From NCBI GenBank assembly GCA_964006375.1, contig OZ023263.1, forward strand, positions 130,685,454 through 130,749,453: a stretch of 64,000 bases of DNA, written 5' to 3'. The position numbers were made by a program, and so were the translations under genes. Of this stretch, positions 24,071 through 35,843 are shown piece by piece. This stretch comes from Tillus elongatus. Lineage: Eukaryota; Arthropoda; Insecta; Coleoptera; Cleridae. The first letter of the stretch is position 1; each line of letters opens with the position of its first letter. The notes under the pieces are model-generated. The model was not told the DNA's origin. It searched no databases and saw nothing but the letters and a program-made list of their open reading frames with translations.

Positions 24071-24539
24071 ACAACCAACTATACAGCCTTCGAAACCTTC
24101 TTGTTTCAATCACTTAAATAATATCTGCGTTTGCTCACTTACAAGTCTTGTTTTCCTATATGAAAATTTTGTAATGAATTAAATGTATCCAATAAAATAA
24201 TAGTTGAAAATGTATTTTTCTTTCATTTATTCTTATTCAAAAATAAAACAAATGAATTAGTTTCAAACTTTATTAATATATAAAGTAAATTTAAAAGCAG
24301 GTTCATTAATAAAATAAATGATTAATAAGAGGGCAGCGCAAAACTTTCGAACTAACAAATGATCTATTATTGTGTAGAACCGTTCATAGAAAAGCTTCTT
24401 TCCCTTTCTTGCATTAGTGTGTGCATATCTTCAACACGCCATGTAATGGATTTTGTTTTCAGCTTCGTTAAATTTAACTTTCTTCATGATTATTAACTCT
24501 ATCAACTAATATTTAAATTAAACTTCAATAGTTAGGTGT

Positions 24540-24842
24540 TTACAGATCTACAACATTTTGTTCTCCCTCCTCATTAACAAAATCAACCATCCTTGATTTT
24601 CCTCTCACTTTTCTTTGATGTTCCCACTGTGCATGCGATGACCTGATAGCTATTCTCAATGGATTCAGGAAGTATTTCATAAACGGATAAAATGTGAAAT
24701 CCAGTCTAGTGTCAATCAAATCCACTATTAACTCACAATGACAATAATTCTTATTCATGTAATCAATGGTTCGCGATAACACTCTTTTATATTGGGCTAT
24801 CACCGCCAACTCATCGCTATTTAAGTCTTCTTTTTTCTGCAA
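24540..24842 (-). CDS. Hypothetical 100-residue frame, unrecognised
   Basis: An open minus-strand frame with normal-looking amino-acid composition (not a simple repeat): a charged N-terminus, a central YPFMKYFLNPLRIA stretch and a basic then acidic C-terminus. It also stays open upstream of the first ATG, to about 24890. I do not recognise a family. It lies between relics of a virus-type element and element E, so it may be another relic. Confidence 0.25.
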   Translation of the reverse strand: MQKKEDLNSDELAVIAQYKRVLSRTIDYMNKNYCHCELIVDLIDTRLDFTFYPFMKYFLNPLRIAIRSSHAQWEHQRKVRGKSRMVDFVNEEGEQNVVDL

Positions 24843-25069
24843 GCGTACTTGCTCACGATTCAGTTCGTGACAAAAATAACTAGCTAATTTTAAATTTATT
24901 TTCGTTATTAATCACTTTACTCACTTTACTATACTCCTCAGACCGATGTACATCTGAAACAAACTTTGCAGATTATACACTACTAACCCAGGGTTATCTA
25001 GGTTGGTCGAGGGGCGACAAATTTAAGCTGTTGACCTTAAATAGGACGTGGATTCGAATCCCACACATT

Positions 25070-25320
25070 TTGAGACCTTGGGACAAGTGTACCTTGAAAG
25101 GAATGTTAGCCTTGGAAGGAGGCAACCTTGAAAGGTGTGTTGGCCTAGAGAGAAGTGTTGATCGTGGAAGGAGTGTTGACCTTTGGAGGATACAACCTTG
25201 AGAGGGTACGACCTTGAGAAAAGGGTTAACCTTGGGAGGAGGCAACCTTGAGCGGAGTGTTTACCTTGGGAGGAGGCGACATTGCGAGGAGTGTAGACCT
25301 TGGGGGAGGAGGAGGGTGTT
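25070..25320 (+). repeat. Degenerate minisatellite, CCTTGGGAGGAGT(GTT) units
   Basis: About fifteen irregular units of 15-20 bp containing ACCTTG.GAGGAG.G.. in tandem. Two overlapping minus-strand frames are open through it because of the repeat and are not supported as genes. Confidence 0.75.
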
Positions 25321-25501
25321 GAAGAACTCACTATTATTGCCTACTCTAACGCCCTCTGTATAGAGTCGCCCGATGAACCACCCTGACTAACCCTGGATGA
25401 AGACGCGCCCCTCCATTTTGCCTATTTCCTGAAGTACCAGCTGATGGTGGTCTGTACCCCTAAAGTCCTGCCATGGACTGGAAATACAAATCCTCAGGAA
25501 T

Positions 25502-26436
25502 CTAACACCGGCAGGCATATGCGTTGGCCCGGAGCTCCTGTGGTAGTCCGATAATTATGCAAGACACGGCTTCCGCCCCTGTGACTTTGCACCTGCTGCA
25601 TAACGTCAGCTTGGCATGATAATAGGTGGTCCTCGTCTCTCCCGATAGCTTCGTGCGATGCACCAGCTTCTCTAGTGAAACAGCAAAGTCGATTTGTCGC
25701 GGAGACACCTTGCGAAGTTGTGGTTTCCAACTCTCCCAAGAAAACTGGTAGTCATTCAACCTGCAGAACCATGCCCTGGCTGCACCTTTTAATTTTGTCC
25801 GAGTGGCAAAGAGTTTCTCCTCCTCCGTCCACCCATGCGCCTCGCCTAGCTGATCCACCATTGTTAACCACCTATCGACATTGACAAACCGGTCCTCCGG
25901 GTCGAACATCTCTACCATATTGCCCGCCATCGTAAATTGTTCTGCCCCATTGATACCCGCCTGGATGAAGAACTTTCCATCACACCTGCTGCACCACTTG
26001 CTCCACCTGGACCATTGATTGCTTCACTCTGTGTACAAGGTACAAATGGTCTACAAACATCATTCATCACACCGATGGGTGCGTTCACGTTACAACCAGC
26101 AGCAGCTGCACTTCGTGATGTAGCACCTTTGTCACCTGCCATAACTCCTATGCTACACTGGGCAGCGCTGTGCCTGCCCTGGCCACGTTGCCCACCATGC
26201 ACCGGCTCTGGAGATGCCTGCACCTGGTGATCCATTGACGTCGCTCTTGGCGCCATCATCTCCGCCATTAAAGTCGTCACCTGACTCTGGAAAAAGTCCT
26301 GCAATGGCCCCATCATATTTTCCTCGAACATGCTATATGCTCCGCTATCGGCCACCAACATCAGCTCCGCCTCGTCCGCCTGAAAATCCAGGATCTCTGA
26401 GCTATCGTCTCTTTCACCGGACCCGCCAGTCTCCAT
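25502..26436 (-). pseudogene. gag of Ty3-like element E, frameshifted
   Basis: Two overlapping minus-strand frames form one Gag. The first (26436-25912) starts METGGSGERDD and is acidic then low-complexity. The second (25930-25502) has the retrotransposon Gag capsid pattern: FVNVDRWLTMVDQLGE, LKGAARAWFCRL, W.SWKPQLRKV and LGLPQELRANAY-type sequence. The frame changes near 25920. Reading on toward 25370 shows stops and no zinc knuckle that I can place. The likely primer-binding site TGGCGCATAA lies a few bases upstream of the first ATG. Confidence 0.7.
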
Positions 26437-26448
26437 ATTTTATGCGCC

Positions 26449-27136
26449 AATTAACTAAAATTGAATTGAAATACTCAGTTTTCCAGGTTTACTCACCTTT
26501 AGAGAATTCCCCAAGTTTTCCCCAGCCTGAGAAATAAACCACAAACGGTCAACAATGAACATTTGCTAAACTATGGAAAATACGATTGTCATTTACCTCC
26601 AGTGAATTCCCTAAATTTAGTTATTTTTCTCGTCTAGGAAATAACCAACAACCTGGCAACAGCGCCGGTAATTACTAAACAATTAAAAAGATGGCCATAC
26701 TTACGTAAAGTAACTTTTTGAAAGATACAATCACCTGGTGAAACCTTGAAGATTTCTGCCACCTATGGGGTGGTGATACGCCTACACGCTGAACATACAC
26801 CTTTTCGACGCACAAGCACCTGTTAATGCGTACACCTACTCACAGCACAGAAACCGTTTAAACTATCTGTCGATGTAGCCTTATCACCTTTATTTCACCG
26901 CCGATCACACCACTAAATACACCTATTAGAACGTAGGAACACACTTCTGATTTCTTAAACTTTACACTGGTACTCGATAAATTTTAATTTTTAATCAAAC
27001 AGAAGACATGCCACAGCTCGAAAATGGACGCCGACTTGCCCACCTCATTGGATAATAATCCCCCTCCACGCTATTAATCAATTTCGACCTGTGCTCTGTC
27101 ACTCACATAATGCCATCTACCTCAATATGTTGTAAC
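26449..27136 (-). promoter_or_regulatory. Putative 5' LTR of element E
   Basis: On the minus strand a TGTTACAACATATTG start near 27136 runs to TTTAGTTAA just before TTGGCGCATAA, next to the gag ATG. No second copy is present in the window, so the limits are inferred from the TG start and the primer-binding site only. Confidence 0.4.
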
Positions 27137-27152
27137 ACCTTACCCGGCGCCC

Positions 27153-27201
27153 GTTCAGTGCACTGAACAGACCGCTACACCAGTGTGGTCAGTGTAGTGG
27201 T
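27153..27201. repeat. Adjacent palindromes GTTCAGTGCACTGAAC and ACCRCTACAC...GTGTAGTGGT
   Basis: A perfect 16-bp palindrome (27153-27168) is followed by 10-bp inverted arms with one mismatch (27171-27180 and 27192-27201), just outside the putative LTR of element E. Confidence 0.8.
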
Positions 27202-27249
27202 AACTCCTCTCCGCTATAAATGTCGCCTGGCGGCCTCCTGCAAGTTTAT

Positions 27250-27862
27250 TAGTTGATAATTTTCTTCTGGTAACAATATATTTCCCAACGATAAAATGAA
27301 GTTGGACCTGAAGGATAAAATAGCAAAAGGCATATCTATATTTCTCGCATATCTAAAATGGGACTTGTATGATTTTGCATCAATCAGTGATATTAATAAA
27401 GATATGTGGTCTGTTAAAATTGCAAACAACTTAGAAAGACCTAGATATGTGATTATAGCATTTCAAACAGATCGAAAACATAATATAAGCAAGAAGGATG
27501 ACCTTTTCGATAACATCGGTTTGGCATATCTACGATTGTTCCTAAATATCGAATGCTATCCTTATGGATCTATGAATATGAATTCGGCTTACTTAGATAA
27601 GTAAGCCGAAGCCTACCAGATGTACACAGATTTTCAAAAATGTTTTTGTTATAAAAACATGTCGGAGCCTCTGTTAAATTATGAAGAGTTTAAAGACCGA
27701 GCTCTATTTGTAATCAATTGTCAGTATAAGAGTGAGTCTTCAACGGTGGACATCAAGGTGGAGTTTATGAGCAAAGGATAAAACCAGAGCTTACTGTTTA
27801 GTTATTCATGATAGTGTATTCGAATATAAACCTGTAACTGGTATCGTAACAGCCATTGTTTA
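27250..27862 (+). pseudogene. Capsid-like protein relic of a virus-type element, copy 2
   Basis: An open plus-strand frame at 27296-27604 contains WDLYDF, LERPRYVIIAFQTDRK and FDNIGLAYLRLFLN. A TAA follows near 27602; further family sequence continues in other frames (LLNYEEFKDRALFVI near 27680 and a C-terminal end near 27850). The segment around 27700-27770 is homologous by eye to copy 1 near 23400. This supports two insertions, or a duplicated and rearranged one, of a capsid-like gene from Maverick/Polinton-like elements. The N-terminal half is missing, cut by DNA next to element E's LTR. Confidence 0.5.
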
Positions 27863-30093
27863 ATAACTTAATATGTAAGTTTTATGAATTAATCCTAATA
27901 AATTAACTGTATTATGAGTTGTTTAATTTTTAACCTTAATATATTTTCCAGCTGAACCATGTTGTAAACGCATAACAACAAACCTCCGGTCCTGATATGT
28001 TCTCCAAACTAAAAATTTTGGAGTGCAAATGTCTCATCCATCGTATACTAGCCCCTAGATAATAGTAACCAGTTATGTGTAAAATTAGACGCGGATTTTT
28101 ATTTATTTTTATTTTATTTAAAATTTGCCATTCATCGCATTATATAAATGGTGTGTGCTGCAAGCCGCTAGCCGCTAGCCCCTAGCCACTAGCAACCAGC
28201 TATGTGACGCGCAAAAAAATACTTTTAATATCTTAAAGTTTTTTCCATTTTTGCACTTTACTCACCGAGACGAGTACGGTGATACCCCATGGGGTAAAAA
28301 TACCCCATGGGCTAAAAAACTAAAGAAGTTTGGTTTGTGCATGTGCCAACCGTCATCTTTACATACGTCATTATATGTGAAATCAAAATGGTAGACCCTC
28401 TTATTTCTATGGGTTAGATCAAATCTCGACAATTTTTTTTCCTTATAACCATGCCAACAATCCTGAGCGCCATCTTGGATTACGTATTACGTCATCTCAG
28501 GTTAATGCTCTCTTTACTCTATCCAACTGCCATCTTGTTTCGTCACTGTGACGTCACACGCATGCGTATTAGCCCGGTGGCGCAGCACTTCCTGTGTTGC
28601 TCTGAGAAACGCACTCCTATACCTACTTACCAAATTTCATTCAAATAACTTTATTGTTTGCAAAATTACAAAATTTTTCCCAAAATGAACTTAAAATGTT
28701 TCCAAAAAACTGGTCTGATTTTCCTGGCCAACGAACCTCTTCAAGTTATTTATCCACCTGCCACAATATAATTATCACAAAAGCCTTTTCGACGATATAA
28801 AAAAAAATTATGCAAATATTTCAAGAACTCCGAACTTTTTTTTGTATAATAACTTATTAAACATTTATGATTAATTGCCAAGATTTCACAAAAAAAATCT
28901 ACCAAAAAATGATTTCTACGAAAGCACAAAAAATTTCTGCAAAAACTGGCTAAATCTTTTTTACACAAAATTTAGCTAAAAGAATACGGATTATTCAAAT
29001 TATATAACTAATCTGTAATTAAAATTGAAAATAACATAATTTGTTTGCACGAAAATCCATTAAAACCTTATTTTCGACGAATTTCGTTTAAACAATTGAA
29101 TAAATTTTCATACAAAAATTCACAACGAATATGTTTTTTCAAAGACAATTCATTTAATCCATTTATAAGAAAATTCGCTAATATGAGAACATTTTCTACA
29201 AGAAAATTCGCTAAAAAAATAAATTAAATAAAATAAGACATATCCAAAATCTGATGTGGCTTCTTTTGCCTGTCGATGCTGTAAAAATTGAATGTGGTTG
29301 CAGAGAAGCAAACAAACTCTTCTGAAGCCACAACTCTACGTCTGTGCTAACTGTGAAACGGTTTTACCAACTAAGGGCAACCAAAAGCTGCTATTAAACC
29401 TGAATTAAAATCTTAAAAGTCCTTTGCCCGGTTTTTCAAAGCTCGATCAAATATTTAACGACCGGTTAGTTAATCAAGGCTTAATACAACTGCTTAAAAA
29501 TATTTGGTTGTCATGACAAAAACCCGAAACATAGTCTGTAATTGCTCGTCTGAAGCCTTGGTGAGCTAACCGTCTGTTAAATATTACTTATCTTTCATTG
29601 GTAATTTTTTCAACAAAAAGTCGTTAAGAAAGATTGGAATTACACCATCTGATCAGATAACGTTAAAATTGAATTAGAGGCAAAAAAAAGTAAAAAATAG
29701 TTGAAATTCAGTCAACAGTGAGATTTGAATCCACGTCTCATCGCTCATGAGCCAGCCGTCTAACCCATCGAGTACCCCAAGGCTTGGCTAGAAAAGGCAA
29801 CAAACGGTAGATAAGCCATAATGGCTTCAGTTATTTCTTTGTCACATGAGGTCTATTTTAGGGGAATTTTTTGCAACTATTTTAACAAATGAGAAGAGTA
29901 GCATAAATCTAGAACATTCTAATATACAATTTATGCACTATTTATTATTCATAAACCGGAAGCCAATTTTCACGTTTCAAATCCAGTTTGACATTTACAG
30001 GAGAAAAAATTATAAAATTTTCAAAGTAATTTTTCTCGTATCTACTGCGTCTTCTCTGACATTTAGTGGTACTAAATTTTGCTGTATGGTTTG

Positions 30094-30100
<7 letters not shown>
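27863..30100. other. No gene; repeat fragments
   Basis: AT-rich intergenic DNA. At about 28140-28210 there are short GCTAGCCSCTAGCC repeats. At 28282-28295 there is a TACCCCATGGGGTA palindrome followed by a second TACCCCATGGG. At 28630-28760 there is a diverged member of the CTCAAAATTTT..GAAAACC..TCCGATTTTCC repeat family also found at 36090-36400 and 45086-45215. A tRNA-like segment occupies 29700-29790. Confidence 0.5.
29700..29790 (-). repeat. Possible tRNA-derived SINE head
   Basis: The minus strand reads CTCGATGGGTTAGACGGCTGG (D-arm/A-box-like) and, about 27 nt later, GTGGATTCAAATCTCAC (T-arm/B-box-like). The stems are imperfect, so it is not a functional tRNA. No poly-A or target duplication was located. 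Confidence 0.4.

Positions 30101-30187
<87 letters not shown>
30101..30187. repeat. (TA)n microsatellite, left flank of element B
   Basis: TA array ending where element B's left LTR begins (ATTAGG at 30188). A TA array also flanks the right LTR, so element B inserted inside one microsatellite. Confidence 0.95.
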
Positions 30188-30191
<4 letters not shown>

Positions 30192-30459
30192 GGTTTTTTC
30201 GTAGCGATTAACGAAAAAAGTAATTTATTTATTTAAGTGGTACAATTATTACAGTCTTAAAATTTATTATAAAATATGTGATTCAAAACAACATGTGAAC
30301 AACTAGAGTTACAGCGATTGAATGAAATAATGTTCTACAGAACTAACATAAATGCAAACGTCTGCATCAGCACTCTTATACAGGTCACTAAACTGATGAT
30401 GCATGGTTTCAGGATTCGTCGTATTTTGTATGATGTTGAGAATATACAGGGATGTAACT
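30188..30459 (-). promoter_or_regulatory. 3' LTR of element B
   Basis: 272 bp, matching 36875-37147 almost base for base. Preceded on the minus strand by the purine-rich AAGGGTGGAGG priming tract. Flanked by TA repeats. Confidence 0.9.
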
Positions 30460-30544
30460 CCTCCACCCTTAAATCTTTAACACGTCCTCGTGTTCGGACA
30501 CTTCTTCTGTTTGCGTTTGCCTGTTGGACTTGTATAGGATGCTT

Positions 30545-31093
30545 CGAATTTTTCTTCTTAAAAGAAACAGAAGTACAATGGTAACAGCGATGGATATACC
30601 AATGGTAATGCCTAAGTGGGAATACTGCATGGACGGTCGGAGATGAAATTTCGTTAAAACTTAAGGAAATAGTTCTTTGAATGATATCTATATTATGGAG
30701 TAATTTAACAGCTACGTGAATTTGGAAATGAATTTTACTCGACAATTCTCTTTCGCTATCTAAAGTGGAAAAAGTCCGGTAAATATGACCTAGATTTTGA
30801 TTAATAATTTTTTGGTCCTTTTTGTACCTTTGTGTGATTATATTAGCAAATGAATTTAAATTATCAATTTGGGTAATTATATCTTCTTGATTTTGGAAAA
30901 GGTTATCTAAATTTTTATTGATTTGCTTTAAGTCTTCTTGGTCGAGATTTCCTGTTATCATTTTAATTAAGGAGCCTGCTCCGTTTATTAATCCGCGTCT
31001 AGTTCTGTGCATTGATAGTTTTCGTAGTTCATTACTTAATCGTGACAAATGGTCATCTAAAATTAATAAATATCGTTCGTTAGTTGCAGACAT
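30545..31093 (-). pseudogene. env (F-type fusion protein) relic of element B, internally deleted
   Basis: The minus frame from 31093 has an R-R-G-L-I-N-G-A-G stretch, a basic cleavage-like site followed by a hydrophobic glycine-rich segment, and then a long helix-forming region. This is the pattern of the F/Env fusion protein (Baculo_F-like) of errantiviruses. After about residue 150 the middle of the protein is missing, and a hydrophobic membrane-spanning segment with a basic tail lies in a different frame at about 30620-30545. The deletion therefore joins the fusion subunit to the membrane anchor out of frame. The open frame then runs into the 3' LTR by chance. Not functional. Confidence 0.75.
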
Positions 31094-31232
31094 TTGTCCA
31101 GTGTTTAAAAATTTAGAATTTTTTAATAATATGTTATAATTAATTTCTATATCGGTAATATTAAAATAAAAATAAAATTTATGATAATGTTTGAGTATTT
31201 TTGCTATGCCTAAATACTCTTTAAAATATCCG

Positions 31233-33704
31233 TTAGTTTTTATCGGTGTTATTTGAAGTGGATGGACCAGGTTGAGGGTCGTCGTTATTTGTAGTAGTAG
31301 TAGTTTTGTCCTGTAACGAAAAAGTCTTTCTTACTCTTTTTATGTTAGAAACGTAAGCTTTTGCTTTTGGTTTAGAAAATGTAACAATGTTTTCTTTTTG
31401 TTTAGGATGTGATCGTAATTTATAAAGAGGATTTGTTTTTCTCACTTTCGGTACTCTAATAGCTAGTTGTGTCGTTTCTTGTAAATCTGGTGTCGTTTGT
31501 CTGTCCGCATTTGCTTTAGAAATTCTTTTGTCTCCACTTACTTTTTGTTTCTGATATACACTGTCAAAGAAAGGCATTATTTCTTTGAGTCTATTGTTGT
31601 TGTATTCCTCGTAAAGGGTAGTTTCAGGTGTGACTGTTGGTAAGTCGTCGTAGGGGCCGTATAGTAATGTAAAAGGTGAATACCCAGTTGTCGAATGAAT
31701 AGACTGGTTGTAAATAAGGGTTGCTGTTATCATTGGGGTTGCAGGCCTCTCTTGTGGGTTTTGTAATTTAAGAATTCGCAATTTTTCTACAAGAGTTGAG
31801 TGCAGTCGCTCTACTGGTGAATTTGAGTTAGGATTTTGGGGGGTTGTTATGTGAAGATTAATATTAAATAAATTACAGTATTCTTTAAGGGTAGTATTCG
31901 AAAATTCTTTGCCAGCGTCAGCTACTATTTTTAGGGGATGATTATGATGGGAAAAATAGTGTCTAAGTTTATTTAACACGGTAATTGCGGATCCATCAGT
32001 TATATAATATGCCTGCACATATTTGGAGAATAAATCTATGATAGTTAGGAATTTACAATTATCGAAACTGAAGGTGTCAATGTGTATCACTTCAAAAGGT
32101 CGTTTAGCTAGAAGGGGACCTGAAAATGGTGGTTTGTACGGATTTCTTTCGTATTTTGTCTGAAGGCAAATTGAGCATTTATTAATAAAAGCGTTTATAT
32201 AGTTTTTCATATTAGGCCAAAAATATTTTTGTTTTAAATGTTGATAAGTCTCGTTAATGCCATTGTGGTTTCATGTGTGATATTCGTCTATAATTTGTTG
32301 TTGAGTTTCTTGTTTTTCAACGTCTTGTAAAAATTCGTTAGATTTTATTATTTTAACAGAACTATTAAATAATGTTGAAGAAACAGCAGTGAAATATTTG
32401 AATAGTCTATCATGTTTACAGTAAATTCCGTAAGTGAATTTTGGATCAATAAATTGTTTCAAGAAGTCATTTATTTGTCTTAATTCGTAATTGAGTTGAA
32501 CCTTTACATGTATTGTTTCAAACTTGAATATTTTTAATTTGCTTGTGTCATATTTTGGTCCGTAATCTAAAATTATTCGTCTGGAAAAATAATTGACTGG
32601 ATTTTCTGATATAGGTATTTTGAAAATTGGATTTTCTGCAGACGAGTGTTGTGTCTGTGAATCATTGCTTTCAGGTAGGTTATTAGTCGTGCTAGTAGAG
32701 GCATTCTTTGCGTCGTTTTCTAGTTCGTTAATTATTTCTCTTTCTCTGTCTTCGTCAGGGTCTACGTTATTAATTATTGATTCCAAATCAAAGTCGTCTT
32801 CGATCGCGTTAATTTCGATTCGCGATAAGGCATCAGCCACTACGTTATCTTTGCCTTTCTTGTATTTTATCTCGTAATTAAATTCCTCTAATCTTAGTCG
32901 CCATTTAACTAGCCGTGAGTTTGATTCCTTAATTGAAAATAGCCAAACAAGCGGTTTGTGGTCAGTTTCTACAACAAATTTTTGTCCAAAGAGATATGGT
33001 CTAAAATGTTTTGTATTTTCTACTATGGATAATAAATCTTTTTCAATGGTCGAATAATTTCTCTCGGCTGAATTTAGTGTTCTTGAGTAAAACGCAATTG
33101 GATTATTATTTTGTGACAATACTCCACCTACAGCTATATTGCTTGCGTCAGTGGTTAAATGAAATTGTTTAGAAAAATCGGGGTAGGTCAGGACAGGAGA
33201 ATTTGTAATTAATTCTTTTATTTTTTGAAATGCGTCAACGTATTCCGGGTCGTGAATATTTATCTTGGTATCCTTTTTTAAATATTTATTGATGGGGAAT
33301 ACTACTTTAGCGTAATTTGGAATAAAGCGTCTATAATAGCCTGTTAATCCTAAAAATGCTCTTATTTCCTTACTTGTCTTTGGTATTGGATAATTCTGAA
33401 TGGCAGTTATGTTTAATGGGTTCGGTTTGATCCCACGGACAGTGACCAGATGGCCTAAAAATTCGACCTCTTTACGCAAAAATTCTGACTTATCTAACTG
33501 AATTTTTAGATTACACTCTTTTAACTTATCAAATATATTTTTTACGTGACAAAGGTGTTCTTGAAGGGATTTCGAGAAGATAACAATATCATCCATATAC
33601 ACGAAACAAAACTTGTATAAATATGGCCTTAATACATTATCCATTCCATTAGGCGTGAAAAGGTACTGGGAGCCCCCTTCAACCCGAACGGCATTCGGAT
33701 CCAC
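31233..33704 (-). pseudogene. pol of element B: RT end, RNase H, integrase, with one in-frame stop
   Basis: From 33704 the frame carries the RT catalytic FVYMDDIVIFS, then GLTGYYRRFIPNYAK, RNase H with TTDASNIAVGGVL, EKDLLSI, ETDHKPLVWLF and NVVADALSR. A TGA near 32268 interrupts just before the integrase zinc domain (HNG...ETYQHLKQKYFW...CSICLQTK). The integrase core has IHIDTFS (Asp), VADAGKEF (Asp) and NSPVERLHSTL (Glu). A basic proline-rich tail ends at 31233. All catalytic residues are present; apart from the stop, this is the best-preserved pol in the window. The start at 33704 is only the point where the frame changes, not a real initiation site. Confidence 0.88.
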
Positions 33705-34171
33705 TCGTAATGGCCATTATTTACGGACAACGCTGTTTTTTCGATACTGCCAGGATCCATTTCAATTTGATGGAATCCTTGTGCTAGATCGAGAGTCGTG
33801 AAATAGGAGCAGCGTCCTAAATTATCTAAAATTTCTTCGATGCGAGGTAATGGGTACTTGTCATCGATCGTTTTCTCGTTAAGTTTACGATAATCGATCA
33901 CTAAGCGCCATTTCTTTTTTCCAGAAGGGTCTTGACGCTTCGGGACAATCCATATCGGACTTGAGTAGGGTGATATTGAGGGTCTAATTATTTTGTTGTC
34001 TAAGACTTTTTGAATTTGGTTTTGGACTTCTTCACGTAAATGAAAAGGGTACCGGTATGATTTGGTGTGAACAACTTCATCGTCTTTAGTTCTTATTTTA
34101 TGTTTAATTGCATTGGTGAAAGAGAGATCTGAGTCTTCATGATAAAAAATATCATTATACATTCGACACAA
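33629..34171 (-). pseudogene. pol of element B: N-terminal reverse transcriptase, separate frame
   Basis: Contains [49 protein letters not shown] (first catalytic Asp) and MPFGLKGAPSTFSRLM, all canonical Ty3/gypsy RT motifs. It ends at a stop right after RLM, and the remaining RT continues in the frame of 33704. So a frameshift lies near 33645. A second shift near 34165 separates it from the protease frame. Confidence 0.88.
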
Positions 34172-34770
34172 ATTAATAAATAATTTTGTAATGGATCGAC
34201 ATCTATTTGTTCCTGAAAATGTATTTCTACAAATTTTGAATTTGGATTTTTCTTTATTATGGGCACTCTACAATATCCATCTTTTGCTTCAGCTATTGAC
34301 TCGTAAATTAAAACATTTGTTTCTTCAATACGTGGTAAAACTACTGTGCCTTTTTCTATATTTACAGGGACTGATACATAATTTTCACAAATTTGTTTGA
34401 AAGGTGTAAAATTCAGTGGATTAATTTCAAGGTAAAATGGTATTTTTTGGTTTCCTAGAGTTAAAATTTGTTTATTATAATCGACATTTCCTTTTAATTT
34501 TGTAAGATGAGCTGACCCTATAAGCGCGTCAAATCGATGGTGCCATTGCATGACACGCATTGGAAATTGGTAATTAATATTAAATTCTTGTAAAATAGGA
34601 TACCTTACGTTGTCTTCACCATGGGTTATCTGGTTAACTGATTTCATTGAAAATGGTTCCTTATAAATAAATTTTTTAAATAACTCGTAAGCCGGTCCTG
34701 GATTTATGATACTATCTGACGCTCCGGAATCAATCAATACTTTTAAATTTAGACTTGGTATGACAAAAAC
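34093..34770 (-). pseudogene. pol of element B: aspartic protease
   Basis: Opens with LIDSGASDSII, the D-S-G-A active-site loop of retroviral-type aspartic proteases, and later has FDALIG, the second conserved block. A spacer leads toward RT. The frame should run into RT but a frameshift near 34165 diverts it. The active-site Asp is intact. Confidence 0.8.
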
Positions 34771-34813
34771 GGTAATTTAGGGGTATTAACAATATTATTT
34801 ATATCTAAATAGA

Positions 34814-35843
34814 TTAGTTTTCCGAGGCTGTTTCGTGAAAATCCCGATTTGGATTGGTGTTGTATTTTGTAAAAGTTTCAGTTGGTTCAGGAAATTCTAG
34901 TGGCTCTATATTTTCGTCAGAGGGTTGGTCGTCATAAGGGTATTCGTCGGAATGATCTAGTGGTAGGTCCTCTTGGTTAAAGAGTTCTTGATGTTGAAAC
35001 GTGGGCCTAGATTGGGGTATAAAGTGATTTCTTTGTGGCATTTGTCGTGTATTTCTTAAGGGAGTTTGGTTGCTTATTGACATGGGTGTCGTTCCTCTAC
35101 TCAATTGAGTTGGAGCGTGTTGTATATTTTTATTAAAATTTTGAACGGGTCTTATGTTAGAAATCGGCTGAGAAGGAAACGGTTGCCTTTGTTGTGTGAT
35201 TTGTTGTGGTTTGTTGTAAATTTGGGGAAATGCTGGAAATATTGGTTTTTGGGTGTGAGAAGTAAGGTTCTATTACACCCGCTTTAAATGCTGCCACTGC
35301 ATTTTGTTGATAAAATTCTTTCTTATAAGCTTTTACATCGTTTACTAAATCTTGTATGTCTACATGTTCAATTAAGATTTTTAGCTTTTCTTTAATTAAA
35401 TTGAAATATTCCTGAATAGTTTGTGATTTAGTCATAAAGCTAGTATTGAAATCATTAAATAAAAGATTTTCTGAACGGGGGTCTGAAAACTGATTTTTCA
35501 AAGCAAATTTTATATTTTCCCATGTATGGTTTTCTAAACTAATTAACACGTCACGAGCGTTACCAGTGATTTTAGCTTTTATAAATTCTAGTAACATTCG
35601 ATTTGCGTGTGTTTCGGCTTCTGGCCTTCTATAACTAGTAATATAAAGTTCGCATTGTTTAATAAAATAAGCAAGATGCTTCTGTCCACCGGAATATTCG
35701 GGGATCATGATAGCAGCTTGTGAAAATTCGGCAATGTGATTATTTGCCATTTCTAAATTATTTAAACTTAATTGATTAAAATTGTCTTCCTCTAATTCTA
35801 ATATAGGTTCTCTTTTCCTAATAGGCGATCTATCTCTTATCAT
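34814..35843 (-). pseudogene. gag of element B, two frames
   Basis: The first frame (35843-35157) starts MIRDRSPIRKREP and has a Ty3-type capsid pattern: EYSGGQKHLAYFIKQCELY, AKITGNARDVL, W.NIKFALKNQFSDPR and a long helical region. The second (35104-34814) is a Gln/Asn/Pro-rich acidic tail, separated by a frame change near 35130. No zinc knuckle is evident, as is usual for errantivirus Gag. The start at 35843 is plausible because the leader upstream has stops. Confidence 0.75.

Noticed and set aside
25023..25331. Two overlapping minus frames of about 80-100 codons
   Set aside because: Both lie in a degenerate minisatellite of GC-richer units without stops. No protein motif.
25675..26537. Plus-strand proline-rich frames
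   Set aside because: Antisense shadows of the element E gag.
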